From CAYFXE01 sp964347035 (GTDB lineage: Bacteria > Acidobacteriota > Aminicenantia > Aminicenantales > Aminicenantaceae): a stretch of DNA of 64,000 bases. The stretch's first letter is position 1; each line of letters opens with the position of its first letter. Where the stretch lies: the NCBI GenBank assembly GCA_964347035.1, contig CAYFXE010000012.1, positions 1-64,000 on the forward strand, given 5' to 3'. The position numbers were made by a program, and so were the translations under genes. Positions 25,548-33,031 of the stretch are shown here, piece after piece. The notes below the pieces were generated by a model. The model was not told the origin of the DNA. It did not search any database and worked only from the letters and a program-made list of their open reading frames with translations.

Positions 25548-26120
25548 CTACACTCTGATTCTGGTCGCCCCACAATGTGGACATTCCTGGGTCTTTTTAT
25601 TGGTCGGTTTTCCACAATCTGGACAATCCTCGAGCTCGATCTGGCAGCTATCACAGAAACCCTCCACGCCTTTAATCGGACCTTCGCAGTAGGGACAATA
25701 GCATTTCTCTGCATCGATTGATTTTTCAGGCTGTTTTTTTTCTTCCACGGCTTTTTCCCTTTCTTTGTAATTTTCGATGGCCTTGTGAAGAGCATCGGCT
25801 CCCAAGTTCGAACAATGGAGCTTATTTTGGGGAAGTCCGCCCAACTGCTCTGCAACACTTTTGTTGGTGATTTTCATCGCTTCTTCGATCGTTTTCCCGA
25901 TGGCCATTTCACTCACCATGCTGGAGACAGCGATGGCGGCTCCGCAGCCGAAGGTCTGGAATTTGACATCATCAATCCGGTCGTCTTTCACCTTGATGTA
26001 AAAAGTCATCATGTCTCCACAGACAGGATTTCCGACCTGTCCCACACCGTCAGCATCCTTGAGGACTCCGACATTGCGGGGGTTCTGGAAATGATCCATA
26101 ACCTTTTCGCTGTATATCAT
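25548..26120 (-). CDS. iscU: IscU/NifU-type Fe-S scaffold with two C-terminal zinc ribbons
   Basis: 190 residues. Residues 1-120 are an IscU scaffold with all three cluster cysteines (Cys34 in NPVCGD, Cys59 in FGCG, Cys103 in LHCS) and Asp36. A charged linker leads to four CxxC pairs: CPYC (142-145), CDSC (156-159), CPDC (166-169) and CPHC (180-183), arranged as two zinc ribbons. That tail is not part of ordinary IscU or of NifU (which has a 2Fe-2S domain). The gene overlaps the NifS-like gene by four bases, so the two products probably act together. Confidence 0.9.
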   Translation of the reverse strand: MIYSEKVMDHFQNPRNVGVLKDADGVGQVGNPVCGDMMTFYIKVKDDRIDDVKFQTFGCGAAIAVSSMVSEMAIGKTIEEAMKITNKSVAEQLGGLPQNKLHCSNLGADALHKAIENYKEREKAVEEKKQPEKSIDAEKCYCPYCEGPIKGVEGFCDSCQIELEDCPDCGKPTNKKTQECPHCGATRIRV

Positions 26121-27298
26121 TTATCTTTCTCCTCTAAGTATTGAGTATAAAGGGGAGACATCTGCCTCAGTCTCTCGATGATAGGGGGGAAGATTTCGAG
26201 AAGATACTGGATGTCTTTTTCACTGTTCTCCTCGATCAAGCTGAACACAACCGATCCCTGAGCCAAAGCGTGATCAATCCCCATGGCCAACAAAACGTGA
26301 GAGGCTTTCAAAGCCCTCGATGTGCAGGCTGAACCGCTGGCAGCTGCGATTCCCTGCATATCCAAGTTCAGAAGCATGGCTTCGCCTTCGATAAACTCGA
26401 TACAAAAGCTCGCATGGTGGGGCAAGCGCTTTTCTGGATGTCCGGTGAGCATCACGTGGTCAACACTCCTCGGCAGAGTCTGGATGAGCACATCTCTTAA
26501 GGAACTCATCTTTTTGACTCGCTCCTCTAGCTTTTTTCCAGCTATTTCCGCTGCTTTGCCCAACCCGACGATCCCGGCAACATTCTCTGTCCCTGCTCTT
26601 CGCCCTTTTTCCTGAATTCCCCCATCGATGAAGGGCATGATTCTGGTTCCCTTCCGTATGTACAAGGCTGCTGCACCACTTGGGCCGTAAAACTGGTTGG
26701 CCGCGAGGCTGAGAGCATCCACGCCAAGATTTTTCACATCAACAGGGATATTACCCACAGCATCAACGGCATCCGTATGAAAAAGAACTTCTTTCTCACG
26801 ACATACGGCAGCAATCTCAGTAACAGGCTCTATGGTTCCGACTTCTCCGTTGGCCAGCATCACAGAAACAAGGACAGTTTCGGGGGTGATGGCCTCTTTG
26901 ATGTTCTCGGGATCGATCAATCCCTGCTTATCCACAGGGATGATGGTGAATGTGTGCCCCATCTTCTCTAAGTATCTGGCCGAATGAAGGATGGACTGGT
27001 GTTCTACGGCTGAATAGATGATGTGTTTTCCTCGACTTTGAAGAGCTAAAGCAAAACCTTTGAGAGCAAAATTGTTGGATTCTGATCCACTCGAGGTAAA
27101 ATAGATTTCCTCAGGCTGGGCGCTGATCAGACGGGCCACTCTCTCTCTGGCCTCCTCGATGGCCTTTAGGGCTTCTTGACCGACAGAGTGAAGGCTTTGA
27201 GGATTGCCATAATTTGCCTTGAGATGAGGGTACATCTCCTCGATGACTTCGGGATGAACTGGGGTTGAGGCGATGTGGTCTAAGTAAACTCTTCTCAT
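26117..27298 (-). CDS. NifS/IscS-like protein lacking the PLP lysine
   Basis: 393 residues with overall NifS/IscS sequence: YLDHIASTPVHPEV, SSGSESNNFALKG, the stacking His100 (AVEHQSIL), Asp176 (FHTDAV) and the persulfide Cys325 (SGSACTSRAL). The PLP-binding Lys is missing: the usual S-H-K or G-H-K followed by YGPKG reads AANQFYGPSG (Asn201-Gln202). The Gln that binds PLP (DATQ or DAVQ) is Asp179. The codons AAC CAG are unambiguous in the DNA. Reading frame, length and context are intact, so this is not a pseudogene. It may act as an IscU partner that does not desulfurate cysteine, as reported for Archaeoglobus fulgidus IscS. Confidence 0.9.
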   Translation of the reverse strand: MRRVYLDHIASTPVHPEVIEEMYPHLKANYGNPQSLHSVGQEALKAIEEARERVARLISAQPEEIYFTSSGSESNNFALKGFALALQSRGKHIIYSAVEHQSILHSARYLEKMGHTFTIIPVDKQGLIDPENIKEAITPETVLVSVMLANGEVGTIEPVTEIAAVCREKEVLFHTDAVDAVGNIPVDVKNLGVDALSLAANQFYGPSGAAALYIRKGTRIMPFIDGGIQEKGRRAGTENVAGIVGLGKAAEIAGKKLEERVKKMSSLRDVLIQTLPRSVDHVMLTGHPEKRLPHHASFCIEFIEGEAMLLNLDMQGIAAASGSACTSRALKASHVLLAMGIDHALAQGSVVFSLIEENSEKDIQYLLEIFPPIIERLRQMSPLYTQYLEEKDK

Positions 27299-27352
27299 GT
27301 CCTTTTCTTTAGTTAAAAAGCCAAAAAGGGCCTTCCTTCGGTCTCTATACTC

Positions 27353-27571
27353 CTAGACTGCAACCACCTCTTTGACTTCAGGAATTTCCTTCTTCAAAAT
27401 TCTTTCTATACCCATTTTCAGCGTCATCTGAGACATCGGGCATCCCCCGCAAGCGCCGGTCAAACGAACCTTCACAACACCTTCTTCCACATCCACCAAT
27501 TCCACGTCTCCGCCATCTGCCTGAAGAGAGGGTCGAATTTTATCCAAAGCCTGTTCGACTTTTTCCTTCAT
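27353..27571 (-). CDS. nfu: Nfu-type Fe-S carrier (NifU C-terminal domain)
   Basis: 72 residues from ATG 27571, with GAGGAGG at good spacing; the in-frame extension to 27628 overlaps korB and is unlikely. The motif GACGGCPMSQMTLKMGIE carries the CxxC that binds and delivers 4Fe-4S clusters, and the N-terminal IRPSLQADGGDVELVDV is typical. It sits between korB, an iron-sulfur-dependent enzyme subunit gene, and the NifS-like gene. Confidence 0.93.
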   Translation of the reverse strand: MKEKVEQALDKIRPSLQADGGDVELVDVEEGVVKVRLTGACGGCPMSQMTLKMGIERILKKEIPEVKEVVAV

Positions 27572-27614
27572 TTCTATAACCTCCTCATAAATCAAACATA
27601 ATATATTAACGGAA

Positions 27615-28475
27615 TCATTCAAATTCATCCATGATTTTTTCCAGCTCTGAATCCCTTATTTTAAGATCTCCAAGAAAAATGGACTGATTCTCGTCTTTGT
27701 AAACAAGGGATTCATAGGACGGTTTTTTATCTTGGTAGATTAGACCGACAGGGATTTTGTCTCCTCGACTTGTTTTATCCCAGGCGAGCCGGATATCCTT
27801 CGGGTCGTAATCTGAATCTTGCTCTAGAAGATGAATGTTATTTTTAAACCATTGATAAGTATTTTCTTTATTATGCGTGACACAAGGACTCAACACTTCG
27901 ACGAACGAAAATCCCTTGTGTCTAATCCCTTTCTTGATTAGCGAGACAAGGTTGGTGGGCTCTCCTGAAAATCCGCGGGCAATGAAAGTGGCGCCTGCGG
28001 CCAGGGCCAATCTTGGCCCATCAAGAGGGTGTTCGTGTGATCCAAAGGGATTAGAAATCGATACAAATCCCTTCCGGCTGGTGGGAGAAGTTTGTCCTTG
28101 CGTCAGAGCATAAATCTGATTATCAACAACCACATAGGTGATGTTGATGTTTCGTCTTATAGAATGGAGGAGATGTCCTAAGCCGATCGAATAAGCATCC
28201 CCGTCACCACTAATCCCCACAACAGTCAGTCTCGGATTGACTAACTTTGCTCCCGTGGCTACGGGCAGAGTCCGTCCATGCAGGGCATGAAATCCGTAAC
28301 AGCGAAAATAATTATTGAACCGTCCATGGCAGCCAATTCCAGTGACGATCATCAACTGCTCAGGAGGGATTTTGAGGGATACGGTGGCTTTCTTAAAAGC
28401 AGAAAACAAAGCGAAAAGACCGCACCCTCTGCACCAAGTCGGGTCTTCAAGGTGGTAATCTATTTCCGTTCTCAT
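27615..28475 (-). CDS. korB: 2-oxoacid:ferredoxin oxidoreductase, beta (TPP) subunit
   Basis: 286 residues. The beta subunit binds thiamine pyrophosphate and an Fe-S cluster and couples 2-oxoacid oxidation to ferredoxin. WCRGCGLFALF, GIGCHGRFNNYF, HALHGRTLPVATGAKL and the TPP motif GISGDGDAYSIGLGHLLH are clear. It overlaps korA by four bases. Sequence type suggests 2-oxoglutarate or a general 2-oxoacid; the exact substrate is not certain. Confidence 0.92.
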   Translation of the reverse strand: MRTEIDYHLEDPTWCRGCGLFALFSAFKKATVSLKIPPEQLMIVTGIGCHGRFNNYFRCYGFHALHGRTLPVATGAKLVNPRLTVVGISGDGDAYSIGLGHLLHSIRRNINITYVVVDNQIYALTQGQTSPTSRKGFVSISNPFGSHEHPLDGPRLALAAGATFIARGFSGEPTNLVSLIKKGIRHKGFSFVEVLSPCVTHNKENTYQWFKNNIHLLEQDSDYDPKDIRLAWDKTSRGDKIPVGLIYQDKKPSYESLVYKDENQSIFLGDLKIRDSELEKIMDEFE

Positions 28476-30232
28476 CGAAGAATCCTCTCGATCTCTGTAG
28501 AGATATCTTGGGGTCTAAACGTTTGGCTCGAATAATTCAGTATTGAATCTATTCCAGGCATTCTCTTCACCTGGCTTTTGATCAACGCACTCAGTTGAGC
28601 CGAGAAGTTGTTCTCGACCACAAAGACATGGCGACATCCGGATAGAAAATCTTCAACTTCCTCCGAATGAAAAGGCCACAGGGTTCGGATCTGAAGATAT
28701 TTTGCCTCGATACCTCGCTCTTGAAGCTGATCCATCGCCTCCCTGATTGGACCAAGAGTGGATCCAAATCCGACGATAACGATATCGGCTCTCCTCTCTC
28801 CCCACAGCCGGGGCGGGATTAAATCTTTGAAAGCTGTCCTGAGCTTTCTCATCCTCTTTTCCATCATCCGGGTTCTGTTTTTAGGGCCTTCCTCGCGGTA
28901 TCCTTTCTCGTCATGTTCGTTGCTCTCTACCATGTGGATACCGTTTATCATCGAAGGCAGTGCTCGAGGAGAGACTCCATCTCGGGTAAATTTATATCTC
29001 TTATATTCTTTCATCTGAAGAAGTTCTTCCTGGTTAAGGAGTTTTCCTCTGTCAATTTTTATCTTGGACAGATCAAATTTCTCGACTGTACTCAGGTTCT
29101 GGCCATAATCCTGTTCGGTGAGAAGAATGACCGGCATCTGATATCTGTCGGCCAGATTGAAGGCTTTGATGGTGAACGAGTAGCACTCCTCTATCGTCCC
29201 CGGTGAAAGCACGATTCGGGGAAAATCCCCATGACCCCCGTAGACCCACTGATTGAGGTCTGCCTGTTCGGATTTGGTGGGTAGCCCCGTGCTAGGGCCA
29301 GCTCTTTGAACGTGGACGACAACTATGGGAATCTCTGTTATCCCTGCCAGCGAGAATCCCTCCATCATCAACGAGGCGCCAGGCCCAGAGGTCGAGGTCA
29401 TGGCCCGGGCTCCAGCATAGGAAGCCCCCAGGGCCATGTTGATCGCCGCGATCTCATCCTCGGTCTGAACCACCAGCCCGTTGAACCGAGGAAAGACCTT
29501 GGCCAACCATTGCCANNNNNNNNNNCAGATTTCAGATGCCGGACAGATGGGATAGGCAGCAAAAAAGCGACATCCGGCAGCCAAAGCCCCGAAGGCAATG
29601 GCTTCATCGCCGGAGATGAGGATTTTCTGGGTGTATGTCCTTTTCTTGAGAGAACGCTTCTCTTTAAGTTTGACGATCTTTTCAGCCTGCTCACAACCAA
29701 GTTTAACAGCCTGAATATTTTTCTGAACGATGACCTTGCCCTTTTTCTCCAAGAACGCTTCTCTGATGATGTCATGGACGATGGTTGTTTCTAAATCCAG
29801 GATGTAGCACAATGCTCCTAAAACGATCATGTTTTTGAAAATTTCGTTTCCGAACCGATCTCTGGCCAACTGTTTAATCGGGAATTGATGGTAAACCAGT
29901 CCTTTATCCATAGGAGATACTATTTTCGCCAAGTCTAACCCTTCGCAGAGAATTATTCCTCCCTCAGCCATACTCGGTAAGTGCCTGATGATCGAATCGC
30001 AATCAAAGGCCAGGAGGACATCGATAAAATTATTCCTCCCGTGGATTCTTTTATGGCTTGCTCTGATTGTGTAGTTTGTGGCTTCCCCTCTGATATTGGA
30101 TGGAAAATCTCTGTAAGTGACAATTTCCCAACCTTCTCTAGTGAGAATCTTGGCTAAAACATTACCAGTAAACAGCACCCCATCACCTGCTTGACCAGCT
30201 ATCATCACAGATATATCAGTTATCGTCTTCAT
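28472..30232 (-). CDS. korA: 2-oxoacid:ferredoxin oxidoreductase, fused gamma-alpha subunit, with an assembly gap
   Basis: About 586 residues. Residues 1-190 are the gamma domain (ISVMIAGQAGDGVLFTGNVLAK, YRDFPSNIRGEATNY). The alpha domain begins near 200 (GDEAIAFGALAAGCRFFAAYPICPASEI) and continues with TSTSGPGASLMMEG and QTEDEIAAINMALGASYAGA. Ten Ns at 29516-29525 interrupt it just after the pyrimidine-binding start of the alpha domain; the frame is preserved. No separate delta (ferredoxin) subunit is seen. Preceded by a sigma-54 promoter and its probable activator gene, so expression looks regulated rather than constitutive. Confidence 0.92.
   Translation of the reverse strand: MKTITDISVMIAGQAGDGVLFTGNVLAKILTREGWEIVTYRDFPSNIRGEATNYTIRASHKRIHGRNNFIDVLLAFDCDSIIRHLPSMAEGGIILCEGLDLAKIVSPMDKGLVYHQFPIKQLARDRFGNEIFKNMIVLGALCYILDLETTIVHDIIREAFLEKKGKVIVQKNIQAVKLGCEQAEKIVKLKEKRSLKKRTYTQKILISGDEAIAFGALAAGCRFFAAYPICPASEIXXXXWQWLAKVFPRFNGLVVQTEDEIAAINMALGASYAGARAMTSTSGPGASLMMEGFSLAGITEIPIVVVHVQRAGPSTGLPTKSEQADLNQWVYGGHGDFPRIVLSPGTIEECYSFTIKAFNLADRYQMPVILLTEQDYGQNLSTVEKFDLSKIKIDRGKLLNQEELLQMKEYKRYKFTRDGVSPRALPSMINGIHMVESNEHDEKGYREEGPKNRTRMMEKRMRKLRTAFKDLIPPRLWGERRADIVIVGFGSTLGPIREAMDQLQERGIEAKYLQIRTLWPFHSEEVEDFLSGCRHVFVVENNFSAQLSALIKSQVKRMPGIDSILNYSSQTFRPQDISTEIERILR
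29516..29525. other. Assembly gap (10 N) inside korA
   Basis: Ten Ns. The reading frame is the same on both sides. Confidence 0.95.
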
Positions 30233-30297
30233 CTCTTTGATCCGTCTTACACATATTCTACACTAGGTATAAAAATTCTTATCATGAAATGACAAAA

Positions 30298-30315
30298 TAG
30301 CAATATTTATGCCAA
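30298..30315 (-). promoter_or_regulatory. Sigma-54 type promoter upstream of korA
   Basis: Minus strand TTGGCATAAATATTGCTA matches the -24/-12 consensus (TTGGCAC-N4-TTGCA form). The GG (30312-30313) and GC (30300-30301) are separated by exactly ten bases. Transcription would start near 30288, leaving a leader of about 56 bases before korA. The gene just upstream encodes a sigma-54 activator, which supports the call. Confidence 0.75.
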
Positions 30316-30396
30316 GTCTTAATCTATATTTCACCCCTAGAAATCAGATAAATAATGCTGAGTCATGGATAAAATATGTTATAAATAACTTTTAAG

Positions 30397-30412
30397 TACC
30401 GAAATATCGGTA
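30397..30412. promoter_or_regulatory. Palindrome, possible enhancer site for the sigma-54 activator
   Basis: A perfect inverted repeat TACCGA-AATA-TCGGTA, centred near 30405, about 117 bases upstream of the predicted sigma-54 start point. That is a normal distance for an upstream activator sequence. It lies 20 bases beyond the activator gene's stop codon, so a transcription-end hairpin is an alternative, but no T-run follows. Confidence 0.5.
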
Positions 30413-30432
30413 TCCGTTCTGAGCATCATCAA

Positions 30433-32448
30433 TCACATGATATCCGCTCTTTTAATCCCCAATTTTTTCATGCGGCTCTGGAGGGTGGATGGTTTCAAGC
30501 TCAGGATCGAAGCGGCCCCTCTGGGTCCATAGATTACTCCGCGTGTCTCCTTCAGAACCTCGAGAATATATTGCTTTTCATAATCCTGGAGAGACAAAAA
30601 CTCGGATTTCTCCTTCTCGCGCGGCTCTTTGATAAAATAAGCTTCGGGAATTTCCAAGTATTCGCCCTTGGTAAGGATCAATCCATGTTCGATGATATTC
30701 TGCAGCTCTCTGACATTCCCGGGCCAAGTATATTCCCTGAAGAGCTGCATGGTTCGTTCTTCGATTTTAATAACCTTTTTTCCCAGCTTTCTCCCATACA
30801 GATCCAGATAATAGGCCGTCAGAATCGGGATGTCATCCTTTCTCTCGCGGAGAGGGTCAATCTCTATCGGAAAAACATTCAACCGGAAGAAAAGGTCCTG
30901 CCTGAACTTTTTCTCCGTTACTAAGAGAGCTAAATCTCTGTTGGTGGCAGCCAGAAGCCGAACGTCGACTTTCAGTGTTTTCGAACTCCCCACCCGTTCA
31001 AATTCGCCGTCCTGGAGGACACGCAGCAGCATCGCCTGGGTCTCAAGTGGAAGGTCTCCTATCTCATCTAAAAATATGGTCGCATTATCGGCATACTCGA
31101 ATCGGCCGATTCTTCTCTGGATAGCTCCGGTAAAAGCCCCCTTTTCATGACCAAAGAGCTCCGAGGTGATCAAACCTTCAGATAAAGCGGCACAGTTAAC
31201 TTTGACCAATATCCTCTCATTCCTCGCACTGAGCTCGTGGATATATCGCGCCACCAGCTCTTTTCCCGTCCCGGTTTCCCCCTTGATGAGAACCGTTGTG
31301 TCGGTTGGGGCCACTTGCTGAATGGCTTTTTTCACTTTCTGGATGGCCGGGCTAATCCCGATCATCTCTTCGAAGGGATACTCAGACTTTATCTCATCCT
31401 TGAGAATCAAGACTTCTTGATAATACCTGTTTTTCAAGGATTCAGTTTTAGCTTTGCTGACTCTTTCTTCTTCCAGTTGAAACCTGTCAGTCACATCCCG
31501 GAACGTCCCTCGGTAACCGACGATATGGCCGTCTCCTTTCTTGGCAGTGAGGGAAAATTCTAGGTGTCTTTTCTCTTTTCCCATCTGGAAAGAGAGTGTA
31601 TAATTGTTGACTGTTCCCTGCTCATCGACGGATTCTATGAATTTATCCCATTCCTCCTTCGGAAGGCTTAAGGCACTTATCATGATTTCCTCATCCAGGA
31701 GTGTTTGCGGGGATGAGTATCCAAGCAGCTTGGCTCCCTGATCATTTATCTGGAGAAAAGAACCTTTGGTGTCCAGCTCTAAAATTCCAATGGAAGTCGA
31801 ATTGAATAAATCGAGGAGCTGCTGTTTCGACTCATTCAATTCCGTGTAAAGCTGGGCGTTTTGAATCGCAATTCCTATCTGGGAGCCGACTTTTTCTAAA
31901 AACTGAACTTTCTTGAGAGGAAAAAGATTCTCCTTCTCATCCGATAGATATAACTCGGCGATGACCTTTTTCTTGATCTTGATCGGAATGATCGCCACAG
32001 AATTATAGCCCATCCTGTGACACACATCCCGCAGTGTCCTTTCGGCCACATGTGGATGTCTTCTCTTTATCTCATCCGTTACTGCCCCCATCGAATTCGC
32101 AAAGAACGATCCGTGTTCGCTGATAAAGGGCAGCGATGGGTCCACATCACTTCTAGCCACGTATCCGCAGAGGCAGTCCTTCATGGTGATCCAGTGCTCA
32201 GACTCTAAGAATTCCTTCTCGAGACCTAGAGATGCATAAATCGGGATATTCCCTTTAGAGTCGATGAGTCGGATGGCCAGATGACCGCAACCACTCACTT
32301 TTTTTAGAATACCGAGGATATCGTTAAGGGTTGTCTTGAGGTCAGCCAGTTGGGTGATCTTTTCAGACAACAATGAGAAGAAATCAAATTTTTTAGAGAG
32401 ATCGTAGTACAAGTCATCTATGTTGTCTAAGCCTGATTTTTTCCCCAA
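30433..32448 (-). CDS. Sigma-54-dependent transcriptional activator (GAF-PAS-AAA-HTH)
   Basis: 671 residues. A GAF domain (about 25-190), a PAS domain (about 205-320), an AAA+ domain with Walker A GETGTGKE and an intact GAFTGA loop (HEKGAFTGAI), Walker B IFLDEIGD, and a C-terminal Fis-type helix-turn-helix (GAASILSLKPSTLQSRMKKLGI). No receiver domain, so the input is probably a ligand or redox signal sensed by GAF/PAS. The start is TTG (32448). It lies 200 bases upstream of korA in the same direction and most likely controls the kor/Fe-S operon through the promoter at 30298. Confidence 0.93.
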   Translation of the reverse strand: MGKKSGLDNIDDLYYDLSKKFDFFSLLSEKITQLADLKTTLNDILGILKKVSGCGHLAIRLIDSKGNIPIYASLGLEKEFLESEHWITMKDCLCGYVARSDVDPSLPFISEHGSFFANSMGAVTDEIKRRHPHVAERTLRDVCHRMGYNSVAIIPIKIKKKVIAELYLSDEKENLFPLKKVQFLEKVGSQIGIAIQNAQLYTELNESKQQLLDLFNSTSIGILELDTKGSFLQINDQGAKLLGYSSPQTLLDEEIMISALSLPKEEWDKFIESVDEQGTVNNYTLSFQMGKEKRHLEFSLTAKKGDGHIVGYRGTFRDVTDRFQLEEERVSKAKTESLKNRYYQEVLILKDEIKSEYPFEEMIGISPAIQKVKKAIQQVAPTDTTVLIKGETGTGKELVARYIHELSARNERILVKVNCAALSEGLITSELFGHEKGAFTGAIQRRIGRFEYADNATIFLDEIGDLPLETQAMLLRVLQDGEFERVGSSKTLKVDVRLLAATNRDLALLVTEKKFRQDLFFRLNVFPIEIDPLRERKDDIPILTAYYLDLYGRKLGKKVIKIEERTMQLFREYTWPGNVRELQNIIEHGLILTKGEYLEIPEAYFIKEPREKEKSEFLSLQDYEKQYILEVLKETRGVIYGPRGAASILSLKPSTLQSRMKKLGIKRADIM

Positions 32449-32553
32449 CTCTTTTACCCTAAGAAGAAAATTCTTCTGTTTTGGTCTTTTTTGAAGGCCT
32501 CTGGAGTTTCTCGTCCCCTTAGAGGGAATTATTCCTCATAACAAGACGATTGT

Positions 32554-32588
32554 AAAAAAAAACAGAATGCGAATATCAAATATTCTGT
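32554..32588 (-). terminator. Intrinsic terminator after the Lys-rich desulforedoxin-like gene
   Basis: On the minus strand a 7-bp stem, ACAGAAT (32582-32588) with ATTCTGT (32562-32568), is followed directly by an uninterrupted T-run down to 32554. It lies 28 bases after the stop at 32616 and separates that gene from the activator gene. Confidence 0.75.
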
Positions 32589-32615
32589 ATTGGTTGATGA
32601 GTAGGATATCTTGAA

Positions 32616-32864
32616 TTAAGCTTTCTTTCTTGTGGCTTTCTTTTTTACCGTCCTCTTCTTCTTCATCGGCTTTTCACAGCAGATAAACACATGCTCCGAG
32701 GCACATCCACACACTTCATCCACGATGATCCTATACCCGCAAATACCGCATTCATAGTTCTGACCTTTTTTTGGCTTGGTGACTCTTTTCTTAGCGGGGG
32801 CTTTTTTGGCTGCCGTCTTAACTTTAGTCTTGGTGGGCTTCTTCGTTGCTTTTTTTACTGGCAT
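32616..32864 (-). CDS. Desulforedoxin-like metal-binding domain between Lys-rich tails
   Basis: 82 residues. The middle (about 38-66) reads YECGICG ... VFICCEKPM, matching the YxCxxCG-x(n)-CC-x-x-M pattern of desulforedoxin (Fe(Cys)4 site). An extra Cys pair (CGC) lies between. Both ends are almost only Lys, Ala, Thr, Pro and Arg (VKKATKKPTKTKVKTAAKK; KKKRTVKKKATRKKA), like histone-H1-type bacterial proteins. It may bind DNA or RNA. GGAGG precedes the start. Single gene with its own terminator. I know of no named family with this layout. Confidence 0.75.
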   Translation of the reverse strand: MPVKKATKKPTKTKVKTAAKKAPAKKRVTKPKKGQNYECGICGYRIIVDEVCGCASEHVFICCEKPMKKKRTVKKKATRKKA

Positions 32865-32942
32865 TCGTTACCTCCGATTCATTAATTCGAATCCTGTAGG
32901 ATTATATATATTTATCATTTAAGATATTTTAAGTCAATGTTC

Positions 32943-33021
32943 GAGATCAGGCTTCATCGTGAAGGAAAGTAATGAACTTAAACATTGCTCGAGGCCTACC
33001 TAGATAATGAAGCCTGACCCC
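32943..33021. repeat. Palindromic dispersed element 2 (GGGGTCAGGCTTCAT type)
   Basis: About 79 bp between the Lys-rich gene and the 3' end of alr. The right end is ATGAAGCCTGACCCC (33007-33021); the left end GAGATCAGGCTTCAT (32943-32957) is its inverted copy with two changes. Same family as the elements at 17474 and 50164; this copy is the most degraded. Confidence 0.65.
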
Positions 33022-33031
33022 AGGCTTTTTT

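Noticed and set aside
26117..27298. NifS-like gene as a pseudogene
   Set aside because: Full length, in frame, coupled to iscU, and with most other conserved residues kept; the loss of the lysine looks specific.
28472..30232. korA as two separate genes around the N gap
   Set aside because: The frame is continuous and both sides belong to one gamma-alpha fusion.
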